A program made the position numbers and the translations under genes. A stretch of DNA of 64,000 nucleotides from Chloroflexota bacterium (GTDB lineage Bacteria > Chloroflexota > UBA4733), in assembly GCA_023381895.1 (NCBI GenBank), contig JAMCTA010000136.1:15220-79219 (forward strand), in the 5' to 3' direction. The notes under the pieces were generated by a model. It saw only the letters and a program-made list of their open reading frames with translations, was not told the origin of the DNA and did no database searches. Below are positions 35,169 through 44,843 of this stretch, in pieces. How positions within the stretch are numbered: position 1 is the first letter of the stretch; every line of letters begins with the position of its first letter.

Positions 35169-37529
35169 GTGCAGCCCTCTGACCGTGTCGCATCCCCCTT
35201 TAGCCTTCCCCTGGACGGAAGTGACATCATCGATGTCATCGAGGAGGGCATCGTACTGCTGGACACGTCCGGATGCATCCTCTTCACAAACCCGGCAGCT
35301 GCACAGATGCTAGGTTCTCCTCCGGAGTTACTGGTAGGCCGACAATTCCATCAAGCTTTTCATCATTCCCTTCCAGATGGGCAGTGGTACGCTGCTGAGG
35401 ACAGCCCCGTGCTTGCCTGCCTGGTGGACGGCACAGTGCACCGTGTGTCCGGAGAAGTGTTCTGGAGAAGCGACGGTACCTCCTTCCCTACTGAACACGT
35501 GAGCTCACCGTTGCGACACAAAGGCAAAGTCGTCGGCGTCGTGCTCTCATTTCACGACATCTCAGCACGTTTGATCGCTGCGCGAGAGCAGACGAACCTC
35601 CTGAAACAAGCTGCGACGGCGGAGACGAAGTTCCGGTCACTGCTTGAGGCTGCGCCCGATGCCGTGGTCATCACCAACGAGCGGGGCGCTATTGTGTTAG
35701 TTAACAGACAAGCAGAAGAGACCTTCGGCTACAATCGGGATGAGATGCTGGGTCAGTCGGTGGAAATGCTCATGCCGCCCCGATATCGCCTCGCTCACCT
35801 CCGCCACCGTGCGTGGTACCAGCGTGACGCGCGCACTCGTCCTATGGGGGTAGGTCTCGACCTCCACGCGCAACGGAGAGATGGCTCGGTCTTTCCAGTG
35901 GAGATCTCTCTGAGTCCGGTCACGGTCGGCGGTGAGTTGCTCATCTTCGCCATGGTCAGGGACATCACCGAACGTCTGCACGTTCGAGAGGCCCTGCGCG
36001 ACAGCGAGGAGCGGTTCCGCTTGCTGGTCCAGGATGTCGAGAACTACGCGATCTATCGGTTGACGCCTCAGGGCGTCGTTACTAGCTGGAACGCCGGGGC
36101 TGAGCGCTTGTTGGGGTATAGCGAAGCAGAGGCCGTCGGACGCTCGTTCGCATCTTTCCACCCAATAGATGCTGCATCTCAAGAGTGGGTTGCCGCTCAG
36201 TTACGTGCGGCAGAGCAAGGCGGTAGGCATGAAGATGAATCTTGGCTTATGCGAAGGGATGGGACGCGCTTCTACGCCAATACCGTCATCACCGTGCTGC
36301 GTGACGAAAGGGCACAGCTCCGTGGCTTCGCGGTTGTTGCCCGCGACATGACGGCTCAGCGGCGGGCGGATGAGGAGCGAACACGTCTGCTACAGCGAGA
36401 GCAGTTGGCGCGGCAAGCGGCAGAGCGCTTGGCAGCCGAGCGCGAGGCGATGCTGAACCATATTGCCGATGGTGTGATCACTGCTGATAGCCAGGGGCGC
36501 GTCACCTACTCCAACGTGGCCGCACGACGACTTCTGGGTCGCGTCCCGCTGGGTGTGTCCCAGGAATCCGTCGTGAGGGATGCGCCAGACGGCGATAGTG
36601 ACGTACTGGCACCGCTCCGGAAGGCGTCCGAAGCCGGGATCGCTGCTCTCAACGAGGAGCTTACAGTTCAGCGTCATGATGGGACGCTCACCGTGTTGCA
36701 GAGCAGCGCGGCACCTGTGCAGACAGAAGACGGGCAGCGTCTGGGAGCGGTGATGACGCTGCATGATGTGACAGCGGCACGCGAAGTGGAGCGCGAGAAG
36801 GACGAGTTCCTCGCCAATGTCTCTCACGACCTGCGCACGCCACTCGGAGCCATCCGGATGTCGATTGGAGCACTGCTCGCCAACGAGCCACCGGAACTGG
36901 TGAACAAGCTTCACCGGCTCCTCATCAATATCGACGCTGCTTCAGAGCGGATGGCAAAGCTGGTGGATGATCTTCTGGAGCTGTCGCGCCTGCAGGCTGG
37001 GCGTGTACAGCTCCGTGTCGATCGCTGCGATCTCCGCAGCGTCGTTCGACACACGCTGCGTACCATTGAGCCTCTGTGCGAGGCACGCAGACAGCGAATC
37101 GTGAGCGAGTTGCCTCCGCGTTCCGTCTGGGTCACGATTGACCGCGAGCGCATCGAGCGAGCTGTCGTCAACCTCCTCAGTAACGCGCAGAAGTATGGCC
37201 GCGATGGTGGAACAGTGACGGTGAGCCTTCATACGCATGAGGAGCAGGTTGAGCTGGCGGTGTCTGATGATGGCGAAGGCATCGCACCCGCCGACTGTGA
37301 GCGTATCTTCGATCGCTTCTACCGAGCGCCAGGGGCTCAGCCTAATCAGGGTAGCGGCCTGGGACTTCCTATTGCGCGTGGAATGGTGGAGTTGCACGGC
37401 GGTACCTTGAGCGTGGAGAGTACCCTTGGAAAGGGGAGCACATTCCTCCTCCGTTTGCCACTCGAGAAGAAGGTCAGGCGAGTGAGGGGCACGACGCTCA
37501 AAGATGATAGTGCGGGAGCAGTAGTGTGA
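35169..37529 (+). CDS. Soluble sensor histidine kinase with four PAS domains
   Basis: A 786-aa kinase that starts at GTG 35169. PAS1 (about 20-135, IIDVIEEGIVLLDTSG), PAS2 (about 150-270, APDAVVITNERGAIV), PAS3 (about 278-400) and PAS4 (about 435-545, IADGVITADSQGRV) are joined by short linkers and a coiled coil. The HisKA domain has the phospho-acceptor H553 in NVSHDLRTPLG. The HATPase has NLLSNAQKYG, DDGEGI and GSGLGLPI. There is no TM segment, so cytoplasmic signals such as redox, oxygen or small ligands are likely. It lies 93 bases after the oxidase and overlaps its regulator by four bases. Confidence 0.92.
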   Translation: MQPSDRVASPFSLPLDGSDIIDVIEEGIVLLDTSGCILFTNPAAAQMLGSPPELLVGRQFHQAFHHSLPDGQWYAAEDSPVLACLVDGTVHRVSGEVFWRSDGTSFPTEHVSSPLRHKGKVVGVVLSFHDISARLIAAREQTNLLKQAATAETKFRSLLEAAPDAVVITNERGAIVLVNRQAEETFGYNRDEMLGQSVEMLMPPRYRLAHLRHRAWYQRDARTRPMGVGLDLHAQRRDGSVFPVEISLSPVTVGGELLIFAMVRDITERLHVREALRDSEERFRLLVQDVENYAIYRLTPQGVVTSWNAGAERLLGYSEAEAVGRSFASFHPIDAASQEWVAAQLRAAEQGGRHEDESWLMRRDGTRFYANTVITVLRDERAQLRGFAVVARDMTAQRRADEERTRLLQREQLARQAAERLAAEREAMLNHIADGVITADSQGRVTYSNVAARRLLGRVPLGVSQESVVRDAPDGDSDVLAPLRKASEAGIAALNEELTVQRHDGTLTVLQSSAAPVQTEDGQRLGAVMTLHDVTAAREVEREKDEFLANVSHDLRTPLGAIRMSIGALLANEPPELVNKLHRLLINIDAASERMAKLVDDLLELSRLQAGRVQLRVDRCDLRSVVRHTLRTIEPLCEARRQRIVSELPPRSVWVTIDRERIERAVVNLLSNAQKYGRDGGTVTVSLHTHEEQVELAVSDDGEGIAPADCERIFDRFYRAPGAQPNQGSGLGLPIARGMVELHGGTLSVESTLGKGSTFLLRLPLEKKVRRVRGTTLKDDSAGAVV

Positions 37530-38224
37530 GGGTTCTGGTCATTGACGATGATGCGCAGATGCTCGAGGCGGTCACGATCAGCCTTGAGCTTCACTGGCAG
37601 GATAGCCAGATCTTGGCGGCTCAGAATGGTGAAGAGGGCCTCAAGCTGTTTTTCGCTCATGACCCAGACGTCGTGCTCCTTGATGTGGCAATGCCTGGAA
37701 AGAACGGATTCGAGGTACTCAAAGAGATTCGTCAGGTATCCGATGTTCCGGTACTGATGATCACGGCTCGGGGTGAGGAGACGGCACAAGTGCGGGGACT
37801 GGAACTCGGCGCAGATGACTACATTGTCAAACCCTTCAGTCACCTGGCGCTGCTCGCGCGCATCAAAGCCGTGTTGCGACGGACTGAAATGCCCCCCCCG
37901 GTTCGATCGCTGCCGGACTTCACAGCTGGCGACCTCTCAATCAACTTTCAGACGCAGACTGTGTATCTGAAGGGTGAGCTCGTGAACCTCACCCCGATTG
38001 AATACAAGCTGCTCTACCACCTAGTACGCAACGCAGGACGCGTGATGCCCCAAGCGGCACTGCTCGACCGGGTCTGGGGTTCCGACTACGACGCGACACC
38101 GGACTACCTTAAGGTGTATGTCAGCCGTCTCCGAGCGAAGCTGGAACATAGCGATGATTCTTCTGGCCACTTCATCGAGACGGTTCGCGGGCTCGGCTAT
38201 CGATTCATCCGTCCGAAAGAGTGA
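37526..38224 (+). CDS. OmpR/PhoB-family response regulator
   Basis: A 232-aa regulator. The receiver domain has the acidic pocket (VIDDDAQ), phospho-acceptor D53 in LLDVAMPG, the switch Thr in LMITARG and Lys in DDYIVKPF. A winged-helix DNA-binding domain follows (LTPIEYKLLYHLVRNAGRV, LKVYVSRLRAKLE, ETVRGLGYRF). It starts at GTG overlapping the kinase stop (GTGA), so the pair is translated together. Likely targets are the adjacent oxidase or transhydrogenase genes, but no binding site was identified. Confidence 0.94.
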   Translation: MRVLVIDDDAQMLEAVTISLELHWQDSQILAAQNGEEGLKLFFAHDPDVVLLDVAMPGKNGFEVLKEIRQVSDVPVLMITARGEETAQVRGLELGADDYIVKPFSHLALLARIKAVLRRTEMPPPVRSLPDFTAGDLSINFQTQTVYLKGELVNLTPIEYKLLYHLVRNAGRVMPQAALLDRVWGSDYDATPDYLKVYVSRLRAKLEHSDDSSGHFIETVRGLGYRFIRPKE

Positions 38225-38466
38225 TTCGAGACACTATATTCTTGGGCCGAGACGGGCAGGGATTCCCTGTGCCGTTGCGTATACTCACGGCGGTTGCTAG
38301 AGAGGTGACGCGTAATGATTCCGTCCCCGACCCGTCCCAGCAGTCTTTCTCTTTCCCATATGCTTGATTCTGCTATCCGCGATCATCCTGTAGGTAACGC
38401 TATTCCTAGGCACCGGCGCTCGGGACGCTACATTCGTTCATAAGTCCAGCGAGGAGCGCAAGGGAC

Positions 38467-39654
38467 ATGATCATTGGTACGCTACGGGAGAAGGCAGAGG
38501 GTGAGACGCGCGTTGCACTGATTCCGGATACGGTCGCCGCGCTGAGGAAGGCTGGACACACTGTTTTTGTGGAGAGTGGCGCGGGCTGTGCTGCCGGACA
38601 CAGCGATGATGCTTATGCCAAGACCGGAGCGGAGGTCGTCGCCACCGCTCCGGAAATCTCCGGCCGGTGTGACATCATCGTGAAGGTTCAGCGGCCGGAC
38701 AGTGCCGAGGCCGCTGCCATTCACACTGGTGCGACACTTGTGGGGTTGCTGCAGCCTCTGCAGGCACCTGAGCTCATGGCTCGCTTGGCCAGCGGCGGCG
38801 TGACCTGCATAAGCATGGACGCAATTCCCCGTATTGCTCGCGCCCAGTCCATGGATGCGCTCTCTTCAATGAGCACAGTCGCCGGCTACAAAGCCGTGCT
38901 CATGGCCGCCGATACGCTGCCACGCTTCTTCCCCCTATTGATGACCGCTGCTGGAGTCGTCGCACCGGCTCGTGTCTTCATCATCGGGGCAGGGGTCGCC
39001 GGCTTGCAAGCGATTGGTACCGCACGGAGGCTGGGGGCAGTGGTACGTGCATTTGACACTCGCCCGGTGGTAAAGGAGCAGGTCGAGAGTGTCGGGGCGG
39101 CGTTCGTCGAGCTTGCACTCCCGCAGGAAGAGCGAGAGACCGCCGGAGGCTATGCCGCGGCCCTAGCTGCTGATGTCGAAACAAGGGAGCGGGCGTTGCT
39201 CGCCGAGCAAGTACGCGTGTCGGATGTGGTGATTACGACGGCACTTGTCCCAGGGCACCGCGCTCCTGTGCTCATCCCTCGTGCAGCGGTGGAAGCGATG
39301 GCACCTGGATCTGTCATTGTCGATCTTGCTGCTGAGAGCGGCGGTAACTGCGAGGTCACCGTTCCTGGGCAGGTGGTCCGCCACGGTGCTGTCACCATTA
39401 TCGGCCTCACAAACCTGCCTGCGACCATGCCGGCACATGCTAGTCAGCTCTACGCCCATAACGTGTTGAGCTTGTTGCAGCACTTGCTTCACGATGGCTC
39501 GCTCTCGTTCGACTTTAACGACGAGATTACACGTGCCACGTGCATTGTCCACGAGGGCAAGATTCTCAATGAGGCTGTGCGGTCCCTAGTAGAAGAATGC
39601 GGCGCTGCAACGCTCGCCGGACAGCAGATTGAAGGAGACCGCAATGAGCAGTGA
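38467..39654 (+). CDS. pntAA: NAD(P) transhydrogenase alpha subunit, part 1 (soluble NAD-binding)
   Basis: Domain I of proton-translocating transhydrogenase, 395 aa. It binds NAD(H). Seen: TLREKAEGETRVALIPD, VKVQRP, the RAQSMDALSSMSTVAGYKAV signature (split over two lines of the fold), VFIIGAGVAGLQAIGTARRLGA, RPVVKEQVESVGA and VIVDLAAESGGN. In E. coli the subunit includes the membrane part; here it ends before it and the next gene supplies it, the three-gene form. GTG/ATG starts in the operon overlap by a few bases. ATG 38467 follows AAGGGAC. Confidence 0.95.
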   Translation: MIIGTLREKAEGETRVALIPDTVAALRKAGHTVFVESGAGCAAGHSDDAYAKTGAEVVATAPEISGRCDIIVKVQRPDSAEAAAIHTGATLVGLLQPLQAPELMARLASGGVTCISMDAIPRIARAQSMDALSSMSTVAGYKAVLMAADTLPRFFPLLMTAAGVVAPARVFIIGAGVAGLQAIGTARRLGAVVRAFDTRPVVKEQVESVGAAFVELALPQEERETAGGYAAALAADVETRERALLAEQVRVSDVVITTALVPGHRAPVLIPRAAVEAMAPGSVIVDLAAESGGNCEVTVPGQVVRHGAVTIIGLTNLPATMPAHASQLYAHNVLSLLQHLLHDGSLSFDFNDEITRATCIVHEGKILNEAVRSLVEECGAATLAGQQIEGDRNEQ

Positions 39655-39952
39655 GCTCTTGCTGGGAGCATATGTATTCTTGCTCGCTGTGTTCATCGGG
39701 TTCGAGCTCATTTCGCGCGTGCCGTCGACGCTACATACACCACTCATGTCAGGAACGAACGCGATTCATGGCATCGTCCTCGTAGGAGCACTGCTCGTTT
39801 TGGGAGAAGCAAACGATCTACTTGGTCGTATCATCGGGTTGGCTGCAGTAGTCCTGGGGGCGATGAATGTTGTGGGCGGTTTTGTGGTGACGGACCGCAT
39901 GCTTGACATGTTCAAGCGGTCACCTGCGAAGCCAGGGGAGCAGCCACGATGA
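39644..39952 (+). CDS. pntAB: NAD(P) transhydrogenase alpha subunit, part 2 (membrane)
   Basis: A 102-aa membrane subunit with three TM helices (LLLGAYVFLLAVFIGFELI, IHGIVLVGALLVL, IIGLAAVVLGAMNVVGGFVV) and the conserved TPLMSGTNAIHG loop. It forms the proton channel with PntB. The ATG at 39644 follows GGAG and starts within the end of pntAA by 11 bases; its stop overlaps pntB by four bases. Confidence 0.93.
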   Translation: MSSELLLGAYVFLLAVFIGFELISRVPSTLHTPLMSGTNAIHGIVLVGALLVLGEANDLLGRIIGLAAVVLGAMNVVGGFVVTDRMLDMFKRSPAKPGEQPR

Positions 39953-41349
39953 TTGCTGCCAGCGCGGTTCCCGTCGATCTTGCCTACCTGCTGGCAGTTG
40001 CAGCTTTCATTCTCGGAATCAAGCGCTTGGGGTCGCCGGCAACGGCGCGTTCGGGCAACCAGGTCGCTGCGGTAGGAATGGCGTTTGCTGTCATCGCCAC
40101 CGCTGCCGGTGAGCATCTTCAGAATGGTCTCTTGCTTCTCGTTGGCGTCATTGTCGGCGGTGTCATCGGAGCTGCCGCTGCCCGCTTGGTCAAGATCACG
40201 GCAATGCCCCAGATGGTCGCGCTCTTCAACGGAATGGGCGGCGGTGCAGCAGCGCTCATTGCCATGGGCGACTACCGGCATCTGGCTCAGACAGTGGCCG
40301 TGCCTCCAGTGGGATCCGTCGCAACGGCTACTTTGAGCTGCATCATCGGGAGTATCAGCTTCTCCGGCAGCCTCATTGCCTTTGCCAAGCTTCAGGAACT
40401 GCTTCCCGGACGCCCTCTGCTGTACCGTGGGCAGCGGCTGGGAAACTTGCTGCTACTTCTCGCCATTCTCGTGCTCGGCGCCATATTCGCCGTTCCGGAC
40501 CGCTCTACTGCGCTGCTCCTGCTGCTGATCGTCCTCGGAACTCTGTTGTTCGGTGTGCTGCTTGTCTTACCTATTGGCGGAGCCGACATGCCGGTGGTGA
40601 TCGCTCTGCTCAACGCCTGCACGGGTCTTGCAGCCGCAGTGACCGGGTTTCTCTTGGACAACACTGTGCTCATCGTGGCGGGAGCGCTTGTTGGCGCCTC
40701 TGGCACGATCCTCACACAGGCGATGAGCCGGGCTATGCACCGGTCCATTCCCAACATCGTCCTTGGTGGCTTTGGGGCAATGACGCCAGGAGCCGGACCG
40801 TCAACAGCAGCCACGGGCACCGTGCGCAGCGCCTTGCCACCAGATGTCGCCGTGCTGCTTGCCTACGCCCGCGAGGTGATTATCGTGCCCGGGTACGGGC
40901 TGGCGGTGGCGCACGCGCAGCACGAGGTCAAGGAGCTTGCAACTCTCCTGCAGCAGCGGGGTGTGACCGTGAAGTATGCCATTCACCCTGTGGCTGGTCG
41001 AATGCCGGGGCATATGAATGTGCTGCTCGCTGAGGCCGACGTGCCTTATACCCAGCTGTATGAGATGGAGCAGATCAACCCAGAGTTCTCCCATTGTGAC
41101 GTCGCTCTGGTCGTTGGGGCGAACGACATCACGAACCCTGCGGCGCGAACCAATCGCGCCAGCCCCCTCTACGGCATGCCGATTCTGAATGTCGATCAGA
41201 CAGCGAACGTCGTTGTCCTGAAACGTAGCATGGCTCCCGGTTTCGCCGGCATCGATAATGAGCTCTACGTCAATCCTAAGACGCTCATGTTGTTCGGTGA
41301 TGCGCGTGAATCGCTGCTCAAGCTCATCGCCGAAGTGAAGCAGGTGTAG
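39949..41349 (+). CDS. pntB: NAD(P) transhydrogenase beta subunit
   Basis: PntB, 466 aa, has about nine TM helices and a C-terminal domain III that binds NADP(H). It couples hydride transfer from NADH to NADP+ to proton flow, supplying NADPH. Seen: ALFNGMGGGAAALIA, GADMPVVIALLNACTGLAAAVTG, the NADP-site PGYGLAVAHAQHEVKEL, HPVAGRMPGHMNVLLAEADVPY, VGANDITNPAAR and SMAPGFAGIDNELYVNPKT. The operon lies just downstream of the two-component system. Confidence 0.96.
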   Translation: MIAASAVPVDLAYLLAVAAFILGIKRLGSPATARSGNQVAAVGMAFAVIATAAGEHLQNGLLLLVGVIVGGVIGAAAARLVKITAMPQMVALFNGMGGGAAALIAMGDYRHLAQTVAVPPVGSVATATLSCIIGSISFSGSLIAFAKLQELLPGRPLLYRGQRLGNLLLLLAILVLGAIFAVPDRSTALLLLLIVLGTLLFGVLLVLPIGGADMPVVIALLNACTGLAAAVTGFLLDNTVLIVAGALVGASGTILTQAMSRAMHRSIPNIVLGGFGAMTPGAGPSTAATGTVRSALPPDVAVLLAYAREVIIVPGYGLAVAHAQHEVKELATLLQQRGVTVKYAIHPVAGRMPGHMNVLLAEADVPYTQLYEMEQINPEFSHCDVALVVGANDITNPAARTNRASPLYGMPILNVDQTANVVVLKRSMAPGFAGIDNELYVNPKTLMLFGDARESLLKLIAEVKQV

Positions 41350-41621
41350 CGATTGACCTTCCCGGCGCTGACCAGCGGGTGCGGTCGACGTGAAGCAACG
41401 GCGCCGCTCATCATCAACATTGATGGCGCCGCAGAATAAAGCACACACGAGCATTTGTGAGCGAACGGACTTATTCGTGCCAGCCTGAAGGCGTCTGCAT
41501 TCTACCGGAACACTCAATGTGCTTGAGGCTTCCTTCGTTCGAATCGCTTTTGCTCGAGGGCGAGGGGGCTGTCATACTGTGGGACAGTGATGGCGAGTGA
41601 CGTGACAGAGGAGAGGTAATC

Positions 41622-42683
41622 GTGGCGAAGTTGCGCGTCGGAATCGCGGGTACCGGCGGTATTGCGAGGAGTGTGCACATTCCGGGCCTCAAAAAGCTGT
41701 CGGACCGTGTCGAGATCGTGTCGGCTTTCGATATCGCCGCGGACCGCGTGAAGAAGACGGCGCAGGAGTTCGGCATTCCGCACAGCTTCACCGATTTCGA
41801 TGCGATGCTGAGTGGGCCGGCCCTCGACGCCGTCGTTATCTGCACACCTCCAAGCTCTCACGCACCACTCGCCGTGAAGGCTTTCGCCCATGGACTGCAC
41901 GTGCTCTGTGAGAAACCAGTGTCGGTGAATGCTACCGGCGCCCTTCAGATCGTGGAGGCCGCAAAGCGGGCGAAGCGTGTCCTCATGGTCGGCTTTCAGC
42001 ACCGGTTCAGCCGGCCAGAGAAGACGCTGAAGCGTGCCATTGACGATGGTGCGTTGGGGGAGATCTACTACGCGCGAGCGCAGTCGCTACGCCGGCGCGG
42101 TATTCCCGGGTGGGGGGTGTTCGGCAGCAAGGAGCTCTCCGGCGGAGGACCAATGATGGACATCGGCGTCCACGTCCTTGACCAGACGGTGTACCTGCTT
42201 GGCAACCCAACACCCGTTACCGTCTTCGGAATGACCTACCAGAAGATAGCGAATCGCCCAGGCTTCAACAGCTTTGGGCCCTGGGATCCCACAACATTCG
42301 AGACGGAGGATTTCGCAACCGCGCAAGTGCGCTTCGCCAACGGGCTGACGCTGCTCCTCGAAGCGTCGTGGGCGCTCAATATTGGTCAATCGATGCACAA
42401 CGTGCTGCTGTGCGGCACGCGTGGTGGGGCAGAATTGACACCACTGAAGATCTATACAGAGCAGCACGGCATGCTCTTCAATATGGAACTCCCCGAGGGC
42501 GTTTTTCGGGGGCCCGACTCTTCACAGGATGAAAAGATCGCCCACTTCGTGGACTGCATCCAGCATGGCACTACACCGATTGTGACGCCTAGTGAGATTC
42601 TCAACGTCGCGCTCATCTTAGATGCCGTCTACGAGTCCGCGCAAACAGGGAAGTCAGTTGACATAAATATTCCGCAGTTCTAA
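41622..42683 (+). CDS. Gfo/Idh/MocA-family oxidoreductase
   Basis: A 353-aa NAD(P)-dependent dehydrogenase of the glucose-fructose oxidoreductase/inositol dehydrogenase family. Seen: VGIAGTGGIARSVHIPGL (Rossmann), VVICTPPSSHAPLA, the catalytic CEKPVS, VGFQHRFSR and the C-terminal domain motif GGGPMMDIGVHVLD, in which Asp and His are catalytic. It starts at GTG 41622 after GAGAGG. The gene lies 272 bases after pntB, so it probably has its own promoter. The substrate is not known. Confidence 0.87.
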   Translation: MAKLRVGIAGTGGIARSVHIPGLKKLSDRVEIVSAFDIAADRVKKTAQEFGIPHSFTDFDAMLSGPALDAVVICTPPSSHAPLAVKAFAHGLHVLCEKPVSVNATGALQIVEAAKRAKRVLMVGFQHRFSRPEKTLKRAIDDGALGEIYYARAQSLRRRGIPGWGVFGSKELSGGGPMMDIGVHVLDQTVYLLGNPTPVTVFGMTYQKIANRPGFNSFGPWDPTTFETEDFATAQVRFANGLTLLLEASWALNIGQSMHNVLLCGTRGGAELTPLKIYTEQHGMLFNMELPEGVFRGPDSSQDEKIAHFVDCIQHGTTPIVTPSEILNVALILDAVYESAQTGKSVDINIPQF

Positions 42684-42791
42684 GAGCTAGGAGTAGCGCG
42701 CAATCGTCGTGGCGACGGTTGAGGTGGAAGAGCTGTCGCGCGGAGTTCGGTAAGCTCAGACACACTTACGGAGCAGGCGCGGAGAGTGACG

Positions 42792-44714
42792 ATGGTGATC
42801 AAGTTTTCTCTCGGAGCTGACGTGCTGGCGCGTAAGCCGGACTATATCGTCGGCGTGGTGGTGGCTCGCCAAGCAGACAATCGCCGTCACGGCGATGTGG
42901 CAGCCCGGCTGCTCCATCAAGCTGCGGAAGCGGCGCGTTGGCATGTTGATGACGGCGGTCTCGCAGCAGCGTGGTTTGAAGCGCTACGAGAATTCGGTGT
43001 GGATCCGGCGGCGCATCCTCCAGCGGTGGAGCGCCTGCTCGAGCGGGTTCGGCGTGGTGAGGCATTGCCGAGTGTCAATCCGGCAGTCGACCTGGCAAAT
43101 GCTGTATCGCTCCGGTACCACGTCTCGCTCGGGGTACACGATCTCGAGCAGACGCGTGGGAGCCTGAGTGTTCGCCTGGCCCGATCAGGAGACACGTTCC
43201 TAGCCCATGGCGCAGACACACCGGAAGGAGTTCCTGCTGGAGAGCCAGTCTATGTCGATGAGCGGGACGTGCGCACGCGCTGGTGGGTGTCTCGCCAAAG
43301 CCAGGGAGGCCGGGCTTTACCTCGGTCCCACCTCCTCTTTTTTCCCATCGACGGCTTTTCCGGGGATCGGGAGCGCATACAACAAGCTGCGGCTGAGCTT
43401 GCTCAACTCCTACATGAACATCTCGGAGCTCGCACCGCTTTTCACCTTCTCGACCGCACGTGCCCTGAGTGTGTGCTCCTCCACTTTCCGTTGCTCAGTC
43501 GCGTCCCGTCCGGCGGGGACGCCATAGACGAGCTCCTTGGGCGCGGTGTCGTTGACATCATCAAACGTGAGGAGATCGAGCCGAGACTGCGCAATGGTGA
43601 GAAGCTGAAGGTGAAGCTGGGGATGGATCCTACCTCATCACGAGTTCACCTTGGACGGGCGACCCGTCTCTTCAAGCTACGAGAGTTTCAGCTCTTGGGG
43701 CACACGATTCAATTCGTAGTCGGCAGCTTTACAGGAATGCTGGGGGATCCATCAGATAAGAAGGCAACACGGCAGCAGCTGACAGCGGCTCAAGTGCAGA
43801 AGAACATGGCGTCCTACTCTACCCAGGCTGGCCAAGTTATTGACATAAGTAAAGCAGAGTTGCACTACAATGCTGACTGGCTCGCTCCCCTCACCTTTGC
43901 GGAGGTCATCGAGCTAGCTGCTAACTTCACTGTGCAGCAGATGATCGAGCGGGAGAACTTTCATGGCCGCTACGTAGCGGGCCGTCCGATCTACCTCCAC
44001 GAGCTTCTCTATCCCTTATTGCAGGGGCAGGACTCGGTGGTCTTACAGAGTGATGTGGAGCTCGGAGGCACGGATCAGCTATTTAACATGCTTGCTGGCC
44101 GTGTGCTCCAGGAGCGGGCCGGGCAGCAACCGCAGACGGTGATCACCGGTCCCCTTATCCCTGGAACTAATGGCGACAAGATGTCCAGCAGCGAGGGGAA
44201 CGTCATCAATGTGCTGGACTCCCCGCGCGACCAGTACTTCAACCTGATGAGGATGCACGACGATCTCATCGTGACGTACTTCGAGACGTGTACAACGGTT
44301 CCGTTCACGGAGGTGCGAGAGCTCGCGGAGGATCTCGAAAGTGGACGCTTGAACCCCCGCAATGCCAAGGCCCGGCTCGCTCGTACGATTGTCACGCAGT
44401 TCCATTCCAAAGAGGATGCGCTTGTCGCGGAGAGAGAGTTCGAGCGCGAGGTGCGGCAGCACGAGCGGCCGGCAGAGATTGCGAACGTAACGCTTGCCGG
44501 TGGGGCTCGCAAGCTAGCAGACCTGGTATACGATCTCGGCCTGGTGAACACTAAAGCTGCGGCACGCCGGCTTGTGGAACAGGGAGGGGTAGCGATTGAC
44601 GGTGTACGCATCACCACTCCTCAAGAAGCGGTAGAGCCGCGGGACGGCATGGTTGTGCGGGCTGGGAAGGCTGGCTGGGCACGTGTTCGAGTTGCAGCTG
44701 CTGCGTCTCGGTGA
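42792..44714 (+). CDS. tyrS: Fusion of a solo B3/4 domain with tyrosyl-tRNA synthetase
   Basis: One reading frame of 640 aa joins two modules. Residues 1-200 match the solo B3/4 (PheRS-beta-like, COG3382) family: VGVVVARQADN, AWFEALREFGVDP, SVNPAVDLANAVSLRY and the final LLFFPIDGF. After a linker with a CPEC pair (about 235), the TyrRS begins (IDELLGRGVVDIIKREEIE). It has HLGR at 286-289, GDPSDKKATR, ELGGTDQLFNMLAG, KMSSS at 463-467 and an S4 RNA-binding domain (about 575-638). ATG 42792 follows GGAG; a GTG at 42786 is possible. B3/4 in PheRS hydrolyses mis-acylated Tyr-tRNA(Phe), so an editing or amino-acid-sensing role is inferred, not shown. Confidence 0.9.
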   Translation: MVIKFSLGADVLARKPDYIVGVVVARQADNRRHGDVAARLLHQAAEAARWHVDDGGLAAAWFEALREFGVDPAAHPPAVERLLERVRRGEALPSVNPAVDLANAVSLRYHVSLGVHDLEQTRGSLSVRLARSGDTFLAHGADTPEGVPAGEPVYVDERDVRTRWWVSRQSQGGRALPRSHLLFFPIDGFSGDRERIQQAAAELAQLLHEHLGARTAFHLLDRTCPECVLLHFPLLSRVPSGGDAIDELLGRGVVDIIKREEIEPRLRNGEKLKVKLGMDPTSSRVHLGRATRLFKLREFQLLGHTIQFVVGSFTGMLGDPSDKKATRQQLTAAQVQKNMASYSTQAGQVIDISKAELHYNADWLAPLTFAEVIELAANFTVQQMIERENFHGRYVAGRPIYLHELLYPLLQGQDSVVLQSDVELGGTDQLFNMLAGRVLQERAGQQPQTVITGPLIPGTNGDKMSSSEGNVINVLDSPRDQYFNLMRMHDDLIVTYFETCTTVPFTEVRELAEDLESGRLNPRNAKARLARTIVTQFHSKEDALVAEREFEREVRQHERPAEIANVTLAGGARKLADLVYDLGLVNTKAAARRLVEQGGVAIDGVRITTPQEAVEPRDGMVVRAGKAGWARVRVAAAASR

Positions 44715-44843
44715 TGCAGATGGAGGCATGACACACCATAAGACGCGAGCCGCCACTTGGCGGCAAAGGAAGCGACGATATCGTGGGTACTTTAAGATGA
44801 ATTAACGAATCCATAATGATTTCCTCCCCGTCTCGAATAGCGA

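Noticed and set aside
41350..41621. GGCGCC-flanked repeat as a terminator of the pnt operon
   Set aside because: The pairing is short and self-palindromic, with no T-run. The evidence is too weak to call.
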